DNA of 64,000 bases from Bacillus cereus ATCC 14579 (GCF_000007825.1 NC_004722.1:2706501-2770500); one strand, 5' to 3'; shown: positions 8,150-17,151, counted from the first letter of the stretch. The notes: generated from the letters alone by a model not told the origin. Program-made: numbers and translations.

Positions 8150-10103
8150 TTATATTTTTTTAGTAATCCTACTAAGTTTTTTGTAAAATTCACCTTTTGT
8201 CTTTACATGATTAAACTGATTTGGATTAATATTTGCTTTTTGTGAGAGTAATATAATCTCTTCTTTTGAAATTGAGTCTTTCGTATTTATAGATGCTATA
8301 TTTGTGTATTTTCCGTCTTCTGTTTTTGGAATTTCTAAAATCCCTTTATTCACAAGATCAACTACCGCCTTATGCTCTGAAGAATGTAAATCTACACCAG
8401 TAATTTTCCAATTATGCATAACTTTTGGTGTGTATACACCGTTCTTTACCTCTTTTAAATATGTAATAGCAAGGTTACGAATGGTTCCGCCTGTTTCTCC
8501 AAATGCATTCTCTTGTTTAGATGACCAAATTTGTTCAAACTTACGCCCCTCTAAAGCTCCACCTTTTGCCTGAAGAGCCTCCATTCTATATGCATTCATT
8601 CCCAACGTCATAACATCGCTCATTTTGATTGGTTTGTTTGTACGAATAGAGCGTAAATTTGTAATTCTGCTTCCATATGGTTTTGTTAAGTCAATTTCGT
8701 ATTTTACGCCTCCAAAGAAATCGTTCGTACTGTATTTAGATGCACGGCGGGTTTTATCAAAGCTAACGGTTACATCTCCGGCACGAGATGAGTTAAAATA
8801 TCCTGCTGCCCATTCCATATAGTCTTTTAAATCTTTTCCAGAAATCTTATATACTGTAATTTCTCCCAAGGCATATTGGTAATTGTACGCAATATCTTTT
8901 TTCTTAATAGGGCCTGTATCTAAACGGGCATAATCATTATCAATTTGATGGGCTACTACATCTGCTTTACTGTAGTAGAGCATAACTTCATGAAAGAAAT
9001 CTGATAAAGGTGTTTCTTGAATCTGAACACTTGGAATACCCTTTATTTCATTTTCAGGAACAAGATTTCTACCCTTTAATTGAGCGACTACAACATTTGC
9101 ATCTCCTCTCGCATATTCGTGAAAAGGTGTTAATGTTTCTTCAAGTGTAGGATCGGATAATATCGTTGTCCCATCAGCATTTTTTACAGGTATAGCGGTA
9201 GCAGTTTTATTTTTTAAAGCCAACTTCCCATCTTGCTTTGTAAAAGTAAGGTCAATACGTGAAATATGTGTTCCATATTTATCTGGTTCTGTAATAATTA
9301 CGCCATTTACAACTTCTTTTTTTACAAGTTTATGCATATGAGCCGCAAAAATAGCGCTTAGTTCCGGACAAGCATTTGCAATATCTTGAACACCAGTACC
9401 AGGGATACCATTCTCATTTTCTAATCCCATATGCATAACTCCTACCATTACATCTACTTTACCTTCTAATTCCTTAATTGCCTTTTTCGTCTCTTCTACT
9501 GGATTTTTCACCACTAAACCATTTAAGTGATCTGTCCCTTTTTCAAAATCACTAATCATTGGTGTATTCATACCAATAATCCCAACTTTAATTCCACCTT
9601 TTTCTACAATTGTATATGCAGGAAGAAAGCGCTCTCCATTTTCCTTATAAATATTTCCTGCTAACGTTTTTCCCTTATATTGCTCACTAACTTTTTTCCA
9701 ATGTATCTAATCCAAAGTTGAATTCATGATTTCCAAATGCCCAGGCATCATATCCCATTGTATTCATCGCTACCATCATTGGCGATTGTGGCTTATCGTT
9801 GAATAATTCTACTGAGTTTCCTTGAATTGTATCCCCGGCATCTACTAATATGGTATTTGGATTTTCTTGACGGACCTTCTTTATAACCGTATAAAGCTGC
9901 GTCAAACTTCCACTCATATTTGCTCCATCAAGCGCATAATCCCAAGGCATAAATCTACCATGAATATCTGCAGTACCTAACAATGTGATATTAACTTCAG
10001 ATTCCTCAGCCTTAGAGATAGATGGTTTGACTATTACTGCCGTTCCAAACAGTAATAGAATTACAAAGTAACATACATAGTTCTTCCATTTCATTTTTTG
10101 CAT
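8150..10103 (-). pseudogene. secreted bifunctional 2',3'-cyclic-nucleotide phosphodiesterase/5'-nucleotidase, frameshifted
   Basis: Two adjoining frames encode one protein of the UshA/YfkN type. Residues from 10103 give a signal peptide (ends near SISKAEE) and the metallophosphatase start: GTADIHGRF, DAGDTIQGN and FGNHEFNFG. The frame ends with TLEKS and a stop at 9687. A second frame resumes at once with a sequence that would read LEKVSEQYKGKTLAGN, then covers the rest of the metallophosphatase domain (MHMGLENE, AAHMHK) and the 5'-nucleotidase C-terminal domain (from about 9000). The break falls in a run of six A (plus strand T6, 9692-9697); five would restore one open frame of about 650 codons. 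No wall anchor is visible. It may be a true pseudogene, a slippage-tolerant gene or a sequencing error. Confidence 0.85.
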
Positions 10104-10532
10104 AATAATAATATTTCTCCCCTTTTTGTACTTTCATAAAGTTGCTTGAACTTTAAAAATGTAACTTATTATTCAGGAAACTTCAACTACAAAAGATAAT
10201 TTTGAAGGTGGTTCTGTTGCAAAAATAAAGAGAATAAATTGCATACATCCTCTAACAGAATTGTATTTTATCATTTCCTGACAGAATACCCCTTCCTTAA
10301 GAGTGTGAAGTGTACTTTCAAAATAAGGACATATCATTTATCATCATAAAAATCATCATTTCAATTTATTAAAACGGGCATATACAATATGTTATGATGA
10401 TTAATTTTTTGAGTTTCGTTGCTGATTTATCTCCTTCTAAATAAAAACATTTTCAAAAAAATAACCCCGCTCTTCATTTAAGACGGGGTTACACTTATAC
10501 AGAAAATCGGATAGTTTCATATTTTCTTAAGC
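10104..10532. other. intergenic region upstream of the nucleotidase locus
   Basis: No intact gene. It holds the nucleotidase leader, a single 14-base sequence like the end of an IS6-family element (10210-10223), and the terminator of the next gene at 10455-10490. Confidence 0.5.
10455..10490 (-). terminator. terminator downstream of the second DinB-like gene
   Basis: On the minus strand AACCCCG and CGGGGTT pair around a 14-base loop and are followed by a run of seven T. Confidence 0.75.
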
Positions 10533-10658
10533 TTATTGGTCACTTTCAACTAATTTCATTCTATTTTTGTTTTCTTCTGAATCAATATGAATCAACCGTT
10601 TCCCCTGTTTATAATACGTATCAATAAATAGGGAATAATTTTTACTTTTCAATTTCAC
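10533..10658 (-). CDS. possible 41-residue ORF overlapping the DinB gene end
   Basis: A GTG-started frame overlaps the last 17 bases of the DinB-like gene and reads through KNYSLFIDTYYKQGKR and IHIDSEENKNRMK to a stop just before the terminator. Its composition looks protein-like, and it fills the space between the DinB stop and the terminator. There is no clear ribosome binding site, so it could be a translationally coupled peptide, a decayed gene tail, or noise. Confidence 0.3.
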   Translation of the reverse strand: MKLKSKNYSLFIDTYYKQGKRLIHIDSEENKNRMKLVESDQ

Positions 10659-11157
10659 AAAGCAATTTTATCTCTTTTATTTGTGAAATATGACGCTGTT
10701 CATGCAAATAGATCAGTTCTATCCACTGATCAAGGGATAATTCTCCAAGAGCTGGATGCATCACTGATTTTTTCGCTAATATAGACTCATCTTCTATTGT
10801 ACTCAGGAAACGCATCAATTCTTTTCTTGATTCGTTTAGCATATTGAGCATTTGCTCCACTTCAAATGGTTCTATACTTGGTTCAATCATTTCTGGAGCT
10901 ATAAACTTTTTCGTTCTATCTAATAAAATAGTGTGAATTTCTTTACGCTCATTTTGGGTACTATCTAACTTTTTTAACCCTGAGGAAATAACTGTTATCA
11001 CTCTCTCATCTAATAAAACTAAATGATGACAAACTTGTGCAATACTCCATTTATCCTTATCTGGTTTCCTATTAAATTGAGCATCACTCAACAAAGTAAT
11101 TTCCTCAAATAATTGATCTCTCGTTTCATAAAACTTGTCATTTACAAATGTATCCAT
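10642..11157 (-). CDS. DinB-like family protein
   Basis: A 171-residue DinB_2-type four-helix bundle protein. The N-terminal half contains DKWSIAQVCHHLVLLDERV (metal His pair region), and the C-terminus contains YLHEQRHISQIKEI, giving the three-His metal site seen in the superfamily. Substrate unknown; cytoplasmic. An AAAGGAG site lies before ATG 11157. It is followed by a possible small overlapping ORF and a terminator, and is separated by about 130 bases from the GyrI-like gene upstream on the same strand. Confidence 0.85.
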   Translation of the reverse strand: MDTFVNDKFYETRDQLFEEITLLSDAQFNRKPDKDKWSIAQVCHHLVLLDERVITVISSGLKKLDSTQNERKEIHTILLDRTKKFIAPEMIEPSIEPFEVEQMLNMLNESRKELMRFLSTIEDESILAKKSVMHPALGELSLDQWIELIYLHEQRHISQIKEIKLLCEIEK

Positions 11158-11286
11158 GTGGATTCTCCTTTCATTGCAACCTACATACTTAAATTTCTAC
11201 GCTAGAGATATTATCTTCAAAAAAAGTTTTTCTTTCACTACTATTCCAATTTTATTTTAAAGCCACAAATGAACTTATTTGTTTTT

Positions 11287-11763
11287 TTATATCTTTTTAA
11301 TTGGCACAAATAAATCAACCTTTAACTTTCCGTCTAGATCTTCAGCAACATTATTTAAGCAAAACTCTAAATTATCTCTATCATAATCTGCATCATACTC
11401 ACTATTTGGTAGCCACTCTGCATACATGTATTGATACGCTTCACTTAATTTATGAGGTTCATCATAGAACTGGAATAGACCATATGTACCTCCATCTAAT
11501 CTTTTAAATTGCACAGTATGATACTTTTCTTTATCGAAGTTTTCAGGAATCGTAATACATGCATCATGCCGGCACTTATGACTTGCAACAAGTTCAGGAT
11601 TATCCAATGATATTCCGATAAATGATTGCTCTGGTGGATACAGTTTATTTTCAATTGACCAATTCAGTAACTTTCCCCAGTGATCTTGCGGTTCAAAGTA
11701 GCTACCAGTTCGTCTTATATACGCTACTTCTAATGGTGGTAATTTTTTTATAACAACTTTCAT
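11287..11763 (-). CDS. GyrI-like (SbmC/AraC effector-binding domain) protein
   Basis: A 158-residue protein made of one GyrI-like small-molecule-binding domain: the opening MKVVIKKLPPLEVAYIRRTG, a central ISLDNPELVASHKCRHDACI and a closing strand KVDLFVPIKK are typical of SbmC/GyrI and the effector domain of AraC/MerR regulators. It has no DNA-binding domain, so it is a stand-alone ligand binder, perhaps binding amphipathic drugs. A GGGGAGAAG site precedes ATG 11763. Confidence 0.8.
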   Translation of the reverse strand: MKVVIKKLPPLEVAYIRRTGSYFEPQDHWGKLLNWSIENKLYPPEQSFIGISLDNPELVASHKCRHDACITIPENFDKEKYHTVQFKRLDGGTYGLFQFYDEPHKLSEAYQYMYAEWLPNSEYDADYDRDNLEFCLNNVAEDLDGKLKVDLFVPIKKI

Positions 11764-11853
11764 TTATATCTTCTCCCCTATAAATATGTACACTGTTTAA
11801 TTAGCTTTCTTTAACATTTATTCCTTCTTAAATAAAAAGAATTCTCTAATCAT

Positions 11854-11895
11854 ATAAAGTGAAACTTTAATCAGCGGGAGATGAATTTGAATTGA
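11854..11895. repeat. short bcr1-like repeat remnant (copy A)
   Basis: Begins with the same 21 bases as the other copies (ATAAAGTGAAACTTTAATCA) and then GCGGGAGATGAATTTG, the other element end, so nearly all of the interior is missing. It lies upstream of the VOC gene. See copies at 17004 and 26239. Confidence 0.6.
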
Positions 11896-12014
11896 AATAT
11901 AATTAATTACTATTACTACTAAAGTAGTATGTACTTTCATACTTTTATTTGATTTTACATTCTTTTTAAATCGATATATTAATTGTAAGAAAATAAAAAG
12001 GTGGAGGATTTTAA

Positions 12015-12482
12015 TTGATTAAAGGAATATACGAAGCGCATTTACCAGTGAGTAATTTACAACAATCTATCGAATTTTATGAAAAACTAGGGTTGAAGTT
12101 AGCCTGGAGCGATGAATCAACAGCATTCTTTTGGATTGAGGAAGGGAAAAGTTGGCTAGGATTATGGGCGGGCTCTGAATACGAAACAAAATATCATCCT
12201 TCTTTACGTCATATTGCATTTAGAGTTTCCTATGAGGATTTAAAAGAATCATTACATTGGTTACACTCACTTCAAATTAAAGCTGTTCCGTTTGGGAGTA
12301 ATGAATCTATTGAACCCTTTGTCCGTCCACATCAAGGTAATGCATCTGTTTATTTTATTGATCCAGATGGTAATAGCTTAGAACTTATTTGTCATATTGT
12401 TGTACCTAACGCACTAAAACATATAACTGATAAATTATCCTTTAAAGATTGGGAGACGCTATTAGCTGACACATTTGAATGA
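12015..12482 (+). CDS. VOC family (glyoxalase/bleomycin resistance-like) protein
   Basis: A 155-residue vicinal-oxygen-chelate protein with the paired beta-alpha-beta-beta-beta units: YEAHLPVSNLQQSIEFYEKLGL opens the first half, LRHIAFRVSYEDLKESLHWL the second, and FIDPDGNSLELICH carries the usual metal-ligand Glu. Such proteins include glyoxalases, dioxygenases and drug-binding proteins; the function here cannot be told. The TTG start at 12015 follows a GGTGGAGG site with proper spacing. Confidence 0.85.
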   Translation: MIKGIYEAHLPVSNLQQSIEFYEKLGLKLAWSDESTAFFWIEEGKSWLGLWAGSEYETKYHPSLRHIAFRVSYEDLKESLHWLHSLQIKAVPFGSNESIEPFVRPHQGNASVYFIDPDGNSLELICHIVVPNALKHITDKLSFKDWETLLADTFE

Positions 12483-12770
12483 ATATTAGTTATAAATCAT
12501 AATGGCTCGCTTTTATTTTTATAACATGTATAACAATCTTGAATAATAATGTCCTATCAATTTATCATTAAATAAATGTAAAAAATGACCCTATTTATTC
12601 ATTTTTAATGCGTATGTATGTACATTTGTTAATTTATTCGATATATTATGGGTATTGAATGATTACGTAAAGTGTATAGGTCGCTTATATAACACCTTAT
12701 ATTTTTATATCCGTGAAAACTACAAAGTGTATGAAAATCCATTTGTCAAATGAATTTAGTGCGGAAGGAG
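12483..12770. other. intergenic region before secY2
   Basis: AT-rich, no ORF with a ribosome binding site and no convincing hairpin terminator for the VOC gene. Only the promoter-like motif at its end stands out. Confidence 0.4.
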
Positions 12771-12794
12771 GTTTGTGGTTACTTCATAGGGTAT
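12771..12794 (+). promoter_or_regulatory. possible sigma-B promoter upstream of secY2
   Basis: GTTTGT, 12 bases, then GGGTAT resembles the general stress sigma-B pattern GTTTAA-N12-15-GGGTAT. It lies 43 bases before the secY start. An overlapping TATAAT at 12792 could instead serve as a sigma-A -10, but no -35 fits it. Confidence 0.4.
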
Positions 12795-12836
12795 AATAAT
12801 CAGTTTTTTACTGATAAAAATATAGGAGGCGACATA

Positions 12837-14141
12837 ATGTTTCGTACGATTTCAAATTTCATGAGAGTAGCTGAGATAAGAAGGAAAATCCTTTTTACAC
12901 TAGCGATGTTAATCGTTTTTCGAATTGGCACGTTTATTCCAGTTCCTCATACTAACGCAGAGGTATTAAAAGTACAAGATCAAGCTAACGTTCTAGGTAT
13001 GTTAAACGTATTTGGTGGAGGAGCATTGCAACACTTCTCAATCTTTGCTGTAGGTATTACACCATATATTACAGCTTCCATCATAGTACAGTTACTACAA
13101 ATGGATGTTATACCTAAATTTTCGGAATGGGCAAAGCAAGGAGAAATGGGCCGTAAGAAATCAGCTCAATTCACTCGATACTTTACAATCATTCTCGCAT
13201 TCATACAGGCCATCGGAATGTCTTATGGCTTTAATAATATAGCAGGTGGACAATTAATAACAGATCAAAGCTGGACTACATACTTATTTATTGCGATAGT
13301 TTTAACTGCAGGTACTGCATTTTTACTTTGGTTAGGCGAACAAATTACCGCTAACGGAGTTGGTAATGGTATTTCGATGATTATCTTCGCAGGTCTCGTT
13401 GCCGCGATTCCAAATGTTGCAAATCAAATTTATTTACAACAATTCCAAAATGCTGGCGATCAGCTATTTATGCACATAATAAAAATTGTTTTAATTGGAC
13501 TCGTAATTTTAGCGATAGTTGTTGGTGTTATTTACATTCAACAAGCTGTACGTAAAATACCGATCCAATATGCAAAAGCTGTTTCAGGAAACAATCAATA
13601 TCAAGGAGCAAAAAACACTCATTTACCGCTTAAAGTAAATAGTGCTGGTGTTATACCAGTTATCTTTGCTTCTGCATTTTTAATGACGCCGCGTACAATT
13701 GCGCAGCTCTTCCCTGATTCAAGCGTATCAAAATGGTTAGTTGCAAATCTTGATTTCGCACATCCAATTGGAATGACACTTTATGTCGGTCTTATCGTTG
13801 CTTTCACATACTTCTACGCATTTATTCAAGTAAATCCTGAACAAATGGCTGAGAATTTGAAAAAGCAAAATGGATATGTTCCTGGTATTCGTCCTGGTAA
13901 AGCAACTGAACAATATGTAACTAAAATTTTATACCGTTTAACATTTATCGGTGCAATTTTCTTAGGTGCAATTTCTATATTACCGCTCGTATTCACGAAA
14001 ATTGCTACGTTACCACCTTCTGCTCAAATTGGTGGTACAAGCTTACTTATCATTGTCGGTGTAGCACTAGAAACTATGAAGACGTTAGAAAGCCAGCTTG
14101 TAAAACGTCATTATAAAGGCTTTATTAAAAAAGTGAATTAA
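12837..14141 (+). CDS. secY2: SecY-family preprotein translocase channel, stand-alone paralogue
   Basis: A 434-residue integral membrane protein with about ten transmembrane helices, closely resembling the housekeeping SecY: MRVAEIRRKILFTLAMLIVFRIGTF begins helix 1, and the cytoplasmic loop before the last helices contains PGIRPGKATEQY. It should form, with SecE and SecG, the channel for unfolded preproteins. It is not next to ribosomal protein genes or adk, as the main secY normally is, nor to accessory Sec genes, so it is a second copy. The frame is open from 12750, but TATAGGAGG before ATG 12837 and the match to SecY N-termini decide the start. A terminator follows. Confidence 0.88.
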   Translation: MFRTISNFMRVAEIRRKILFTLAMLIVFRIGTFIPVPHTNAEVLKVQDQANVLGMLNVFGGGALQHFSIFAVGITPYITASIIVQLLQMDVIPKFSEWAKQGEMGRKKSAQFTRYFTIILAFIQAIGMSYGFNNIAGGQLITDQSWTTYLFIAIVLTAGTAFLLWLGEQITANGVGNGISMIIFAGLVAAIPNVANQIYLQQFQNAGDQLFMHIIKIVLIGLVILAIVVGVIYIQQAVRKIPIQYAKAVSGNNQYQGAKNTHLPLKVNSAGVIPVIFASAFLMTPRTIAQLFPDSSVSKWLVANLDFAHPIGMTLYVGLIVAFTYFYAFIQVNPEQMAENLKKQNGYVPGIRPGKATEQYVTKILYRLTFIGAIFLGAISILPLVFTKIATLPPSAQIGGTSLLIIVGVALETMKTLESQLVKRHYKGFIKKVN

Positions 14142-14146
14142 CTATC

Positions 14147-14182
14147 AAAAACACAGTTGGTTATTTTTCCAACTGTGTTTTT
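14147..14182 (+). terminator. terminator of secY2
   Basis: AAAAACACAGTTGG and CCAACTGTGTTTTT are perfect 14-base arms with an 8-base loop. Confidence 0.9.
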
Positions 14183-14226
14183 GATTTTATCAGTCCTGTA
14201 ATATACAGGGCTGTTGCTTTATTAAA

Positions 14227-15144
14227 CTACATCTCCTTCTCTAATAACCGCCCTTTTTTGAAATAAGTCCGTAGTGTTGAACGATTGGCCAAAAATACAC
14301 CAATCAATATAAGACAAGCCCCCATTCCCATTGTAGGATTTAAGGGCTCTCCTAAAATGATATATCCCACAATTATTGCAATTAATGGTGATACATATAA
14401 CCACGTCGATGGAAATACTGGATTTGTTTTTGATAAGAGCCAGTAATATAATCCGTGTCCACCAATCGATCCGATAAATATGAGATATAAAATAGGCCAT
14501 TGCACACTCCATGAAGTTAATACGGTTACATTTGGTTGTTCTACAATAATAGATGCGATGAGTAGTAAAATCCCTCCATAAAACATTTGAATACCGTTAA
14601 TAAGAAATGGTGATACATTTGATAAATCTGACAGTATTTCTTTCGAACGAATAGAGCCTATTCCATAAAATAGCTCCCCTATAACTAAAACAATACAAGC
14701 AATACTCCATATGAAACTTACTTGTTGATGCATTCCTGGTAAAGAAACAAATATAACACCTATTAGTGCAATAACTAAAGCAACGAGTTGTTCCTTTTGT
14801 AATTTCTCCCTATTCCTCTTTGCTTGTATTAATAAAATCATCATTGGTCCCGTAGCAGAAAGAACAGCAGCTAATCCCGAAGAAATATATTGTTCTGACC
14901 AATATAAACTTGCGAATGTCATAAATGTTAAACAAAATCCAGCATACATAATACGTTTTGAAAATATATGTGGCATAATTTCTTTTCGCTTTAATTTAAA
15001 AATAATCATAAGGATTATACCCGCTAAAAAGAAACGAATTCCTGCTGAAAACAACGGTGGTGCTCCTGCTTCAATTCCAATTTTAATCGTTAAAAATGTT
15101 GTCCCGAAAATAATACATACTAAAATGTAATTAAAAATGACCAT
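14227..15144 (-). CDS. EamA/DMT family transporter
   Basis: A 305-residue inner membrane protein with ten predicted helices in two EamA repeats (about residues 5-135 and 150-285). Members of this drug/metabolite transporter superfamily export amino acids, drugs or metabolites; the substrate is not evident. It is divergent from a MocR-type regulator gene, with direct-repeat operator candidates between them, so it is very likely that regulator's target. AAGGAGG precedes ATG 15144. Confidence 0.87.
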   Translation of the reverse strand: MVIFNYILVCIIFGTTFLTIKIGIEAGAPPLFSAGIRFFLAGIILMIIFKLKRKEIMPHIFSKRIMYAGFCLTFMTFASLYWSEQYISSGLAAVLSATGPMMILLIQAKRNREKLQKEQLVALVIALIGVIFVSLPGMHQQVSFIWSIACIVLVIGELFYGIGSIRSKEILSDLSNVSPFLINGIQMFYGGILLLIASIIVEQPNVTVLTSWSVQWPILYLIFIGSIGGHGLYYWLLSKTNPVFPSTWLYVSPLIAIIVGYIILGEPLNPTMGMGACLILIGVFLANRSTLRTYFKKGRLLEKEM

Positions 15145-15173
15145 TTTACTTCCTCCTTTTTACTCTTAAAATG

Positions 15174-15179
15174 AGTATA
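15174..15179 (-). promoter_or_regulatory. likely -10 of the EamA transporter promoter
   Basis: TATACT on the minus strand, 30 bases before the start codon. The expected -35 position overlaps the first TATAACAGT repeat and has no good -35 match, suggesting activation. Confidence 0.45.
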
Positions 15180-15191
15180 GAGGCTATGGTG

Positions 15192-15220
15192 TATAACAGT
15201 GTATCGGTACATATAACAGT
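15192..15220. promoter_or_regulatory. direct-repeat operator for the MocR-type regulator
   Basis: TATAACAGT occurs at 15192-15200 and again at 15212-15220, exactly 20 bases (two helical turns) apart, in the divergent intergenic region. MocR-family regulators commonly bind such direct repeats. Confidence 0.55.
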
Positions 15221-15292
15221 TACTTCAAGTTGTAGTTGATTCCCTATATATTTTTCGCTTTAATTAAATTAAAAAGAAAAATAGGTGAACCT

Positions 15293-16726
15293 ATGAAGAT
15301 TGTATTGCGTAAAGAATCAAACATACCGTATTACAAGCAAATATATATGCAAATTGTTGAAAGAGTACAAAGTGGTATGCTTTCACATGGTGAATCCCTT
15401 CCTTCTTTACGTTGTATGGCCACAGATTTACAAATCAATGTATTAACTGTTCGTAAAGCTTATAAACAGTTAGAAACGAAAGGGTATATACGCATCGAAC
15501 AAGGAAAAGGTGCTTACATATATAAACGTGTAAAGAAAGATTTCAAACCGATACCGTATAAATGGCAACAATCAAGATCTATTAATGTTATGCGTTCTCA
15601 ATATGCAATGAATAAACACCGTAAATATTATGATTTTTCACAAGCAATTCTGTATCCCCGTCTGTTACCAAATCCATTTTTGGCAGACGAAATGCATAAA
15701 TTGCTGGATAAAAATCCGATGTTGTTAGCAACTTATGGGCCAGTTCAAGGCGATTATGAATTGCGAGTTGAAATAGCAAATTACTTAAATGAACACCAGA
15801 AATTAGTGACGGACCCATCTCAATTATTAATTACAAGCGGAGCACAACAAGGAATTGATTTAATTGCTCAAACATTATTAAAACCTGGAGATACTGTATT
15901 AGTAGAAAGTCCGTGTTACAGTGCCGCGCTTGATGTTTTCATCAATAAAGGTGTTCAAATCATTCCTGTTTCTCTTGATAATCATGGAGTTCGCTCCGAC
16001 TTAATTGATGATATTTGTCAAAGTAAAAATCCCGTTTTATTGTATACGAATCCGACCTTCCAAAACCCGACAGGTACAGTAATGAGTAAAGAACGAAGAA
16101 TGGAACTTATAGAACTAGCGGGGCTATATCAATTTTTTATCATTGAAGATGATTCTTTCGGAGAAATATATTTTGAAGATGCTATAATCCCGCCCCCAAT
16201 CAAAAGTTTTGATAAGGATGGCCACGTAATATATATAAAAGGATTTAGTAAAACGTTAGCACCAGGACTGCGTATCGCGGCGCTTATTGCCGATGGTCCT
16301 ATTTTTGAATGGCTATATGCAGTAAAAGGTTCAATGGATATCGGTAGTCCTTTATTAACACAAAAGGCACTTCTACCGTTTTTACGTGCAGAACGTATGA
16401 AAAACCATTTAGAAAAATTACGTACAGCTTTACAAATGAGACGTGATTTAACAATTGATATATTATCGCCATTAAAAGAACTACACTTTGAAATACCAAA
16501 TGGAGGTTTTAATTTATGGGTGACACTACCTGATTCGATAGATCCCTTTACCTTATTACAAAAAGCAAATGAAGTAGATGTCTCTTTTTTACCAGGAACA
16601 GCTTGTCTATTAAACTACGAAACAAATGATAACCAATTAAGAATTAGCTATTCAATGTTAAACGAGAAAGATATGGAAATTGGATTAGAGAAATTACATG
16701 ATACAATACGAAAAAGTATTTGTTAG
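15293..16726 (+). CDS. MocR family transcriptional regulator (GntR HTH fused to aminotransferase domain)
   Basis: A 477-residue two-domain regulator. A GntR winged helix occupies about residues 5-73 (YYKQIYMQIVERVQSG, then LTVRKAYKQLETKGYI), joined by a linker to a fold-type I aminotransferase-like domain. The PLP-binding Lys is probably in IKGFSKTLAPGLR; YTNPTFQNPTG and DDSFGEIYF are the usual PLP-site stretches. These proteins sense PLP or an amino compound and activate a divergent gene, here the EamA transporter. The frame extends upstream to 15236, but AGGTGA before ATG 15293 marks the start. Confidence 0.88.
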   Translation: MKIVLRKESNIPYYKQIYMQIVERVQSGMLSHGESLPSLRCMATDLQINVLTVRKAYKQLETKGYIRIEQGKGAYIYKRVKKDFKPIPYKWQQSRSINVMRSQYAMNKHRKYYDFSQAILYPRLLPNPFLADEMHKLLDKNPMLLATYGPVQGDYELRVEIANYLNEHQKLVTDPSQLLITSGAQQGIDLIAQTLLKPGDTVLVESPCYSAALDVFINKGVQIIPVSLDNHGVRSDLIDDICQSKNPVLLYTNPTFQNPTGTVMSKERRMELIELAGLYQFFIIEDDSFGEIYFEDAIIPPPIKSFDKDGHVIYIKGFSKTLAPGLRIAALIADGPIFEWLYAVKGSMDIGSPLLTQKALLPFLRAERMKNHLEKLRTALQMRRDLTIDILSPLKELHFEIPNGGFNLWVTLPDSIDPFTLLQKANEVDVSFLPGTACLLNYETNDNQLRISYSMLNEKDMEIGLEKLHDTIRKSIC

Positions 16727-16793
16727 AAGCAATATCACATTAGCCAACAATAAATAATGCCCGCAAATGAAAATGTATAGTATGGGATATTAT

Positions 16794-16895
16794 CTATTGT
16801 TGAGCTTTTTCGTTATTCTTAACAACCGATTTTAAAACTTGTCTTTCTTTTAATTCTTCAACACTGCCATATCGATCAATAACGATTGCTTTCAT
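16794..16895 (-). pseudogene. N-terminal remnant of a zinc-type alcohol dehydrogenase/quinone oxidoreductase gene
   Basis: Strong ribosome binding site GGAGGAGAGGAA precedes an ATG at 16895 that opens only 33 codons: MKAIVIDRYGSVEELKERQV then LKSVVKNNEKAQQ and a stop. The first 29 residues are what one expects at the start of a medium-chain NADP(H)-dependent oxidoreductase of about 310-330 residues; the rest of the gene is absent. It has therefore been truncated by a deletion with its translation signals intact. Confidence 0.65.
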
Positions 16896-17003
16896 TTCCT
16901 CTCCTCCTTGCTGTTTATTTTAATAACATACAATTATTTCTCAAAATTTTTTGCCTTGAATTACCATATACTTATTTTTGGGGGTAATTATGCAAAAAGC
17001 ATT
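16896..17003. other. short intergenic stretch between remnant and repeat
   Basis: Leader of the oxidoreductase remnant; nothing else supported. Confidence 0.3.
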
Positions 17004-17070
17004 ATAAAGTGAAACTTTAATCATTCCTCACCAATCGGGCTCTTACTGCCCGGCAAATAGCGGGATGAAT
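17004..17070. repeat. bcr1-like repeat, internally deleted (copy B)
   Basis: Starts ATAAAGTGAAACTTTAATCA as in copies A and C, lacks the first hairpin, keeps CTCACCAATCGGGC and the GGGC...GCCC hairpin region with CAAATAGC, and ends GGGATGAATTT. It is about 67 bases against about 100 for copy C. Confidence 0.65.
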
Positions 17071-17151
17071 TTCAAAAAGAATCTTACACACATCTTAGAA
17101 TGATTCAAAACTATATTATTAATTAAATTCAAAAGAAATGGGGCTAACGTT

